Shown here: one piece after another, positions 50,996 through 51,517 of the stretch
Layout: every line of letters begins with the position of its first letter
Numbering within the stretch: position 1 is the first letter of the stretch
Origin: Variovorax sp. WDL1
GTDB lineage: Bacteria > Pseudomonadota > Gammaproteobacteria > Burkholderiales > Burkholderiaceae_C
DNA length: 51,517 nt
Reading direction: 5' to 3'
Assembly (NCBI RefSeq): GCF_001541225.1
Contig: NZ_LMTS01000069.1
Span: 7,091-58,607, forward strand
Notes under the pieces: model-generated
What the model was told of the DNA's origin: nothing
The model's database searches: none
Seen by the model: the letters and a program-made list of their open reading frames with translations, nothing else
Translations under genes and position numbers: made by a program

Positions 50996-51457
50996 TCACA
51001 GCCGCTCGATGCGCTGGCCGGCCACCCCCTCGAGCTGGGCTGCCGAGACCAGGGCCGGCGCGATCTCCGCGAGCGGCAGCAGCACGAAGGCGCGCTCGCC
51101 CATGCGCGGATGCGGCAGCGTCAGCACGGCGCTCTGCATCGTGGTGTCGCCGTGCCGCAGAAGATCCAGGTCGAGGGTGCGCGGCGCGTTGCGGTAGGGC
51201 CGTTCGCGGCCGGCCTCGGTCTCGAGCCGCTGCAGCTCGGCGAGCAGGGCCTGCGGCGTCAGGCCGGTGCGCAGCTGGACAACGGCATTGATGAAATCAG
51301 GCCCCTGGGCCTCGAGAGGTGCGCTGCGATAGAGCGAGGAGCGCGCGGTGAGCCGCGTGCGCGGCAATGCTGCCAGATCGTCCATCGCCCGCCTCACCGT
51401 CGCCTGCGCGTCGCCGAGATTGGCGCCGATGGCGACGTAGGCCGGAGTTTCCGTCAC
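50996..51457 (-). CDS. folK: 2-amino-4-hydroxy-6-hydroxymethyldihydropteridine pyrophosphokinase
   Basis: A 153-residue HPPK of folate synthesis, transferring pyrophosphate from ATP to the pterin. 'AYVAIGANLGDAQATVRRA' opens the protein, 'PDFINAVVQLRT' contacts the pterin, and 'RTLDLDLLRHGD' holds the Asp pair for magnesium, followed by 'LPHPRMGERAFVLLPLAEIAP'. It starts with GTG one base after the upstream stop, the usual pcnB-folK pairing. Confidence 0.97.
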   Translation of the reverse strand: MTETPAYVAIGANLGDAQATVRRAMDDLAALPRTRLTARSSLYRSAPLEAQGPDFINAVVQLRTGLTPQALLAELQRLETEAGRERPYRNAPRTLDLDLLRHGDTTMQSAVLTLPHPRMGERAFVLLPLAEIAPALVSAAQLEGVAGQRIERL

Positions 51458-51458
51458 G

Positions 51459-51517
51459 CTAGTCGGCGGCGATGCTGCCGGCTTCGCCGCCGGTACGCGG
51501 CTTGCGCCGGCGCCGGC
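51459..51517 (-). CDS. pcnB: Poly(A) polymerase I, C-terminal end (partial, probable)
   Basis: The last 18 residues of a gene entering from the right edge. The fragment is a basic run followed by a Gly/Ala tail ('RRRRKPRTGG', ending 'SIAAD'), as at the end of PcnB in this family of bacteria. The assignment depends mainly on the conserved pcnB-folK order. Confidence 0.6.
   Translation of the reverse strand, partial: RRRRKPRTGGEAGSIAAD

Overview
The window is a high-GC chromosomal segment of a betaproteobacterium, most probably a member of the Comamonadaceae (Variovorax, Acidovorax or Xylophilus relatives). This rests on the products and on typical gene neighbourhoods: dxs-ispA-xseB, rpsP-rimM-trmD-rplS, pcnB-folK and a Pit/DUF47 pair. 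No mobile element, CRISPR array or rRNA gene was seen. No stretch longer than about 300 bases lacks a gene; the larger gaps (about 210-250 bases) are described as leaders, promoters or terminators.

Layout. 1-1626: end of an NfeD gene, floA and a coupled small membrane protein. 1661-5913 (minus): xseB-ispA-dxs for isoprenoid precursors, then an orphan TRAP solute-binding protein. 6160-12576 (plus): Rieske oxygenase, EamA exporter, sulfurtransferase, then a tightly overlapping DUF2796 / ABC ATPase / FtsX-type permease / DUF3299 set resembling the zinc-regulated Zrg system, then dodecin. 12606-15688 (minus): an acidic small protein, a ZIP metal transporter, an Asp/Glu-type racemase and a glutamate-type binding protein. 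15914-19329: D-amino-acid dehydrogenase, LysR regulator and glutamate carboxypeptidase. 19362-24503: polA, and divergently DUF2782, thrB and a membrane protein.

24579-31230 is the accessory part. Two genes of lower GC than their surroundings flank the helicase gene uvrD. One encodes a 707-residue protein with a Ser/Arg-rich N-terminus, a SUMO-interaction-like motif and an F-box-like segment. The other encodes a 594-residue protein with a complete eukaryotic-type kinase domain. Both look like effectors injected into a eukaryotic host. Both have upstream the same bipartite element, GGAA(CC/TT)-N15-TTACTCAG, which resembles an HrpL/ECF sigma promoter. This pair is the most interesting object in the window.

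31456-45853 returns to core genes: guaC, tRNA-Ala(CGC), an SDR, a BktB-like thiolase, tRNA-Lys(CTT), an aldehyde dehydrogenase, a RhlE-like helicase, orn, an M48 protease, a pterin dehydratase, rsgA, a glycosyltransferase, hisC, a CobD/CbiB-family protein and a NUDIX hydrolase. 46020-51517: rplS, trmD, rimM, rpsP, a GNAT, a TM2 protein, pit, a DUF47 gene, folK and the end of pcnB.

Two regulatory themes recur. Several genes (polA, DUF2782, uvrD, orn, the CobD-like gene) have a -10-like hexamer five or six bases before the start codon and no Shine-Dalgarno, which suggests leaderless messages. Three genes (dctP, the ZIP gene, guaC) have an intrinsic-terminator structure between the upstream gene and their own start; for dctP and the ZIP gene there is no room for a promoter after it. 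This suggests attenuation or deliberate read-through.
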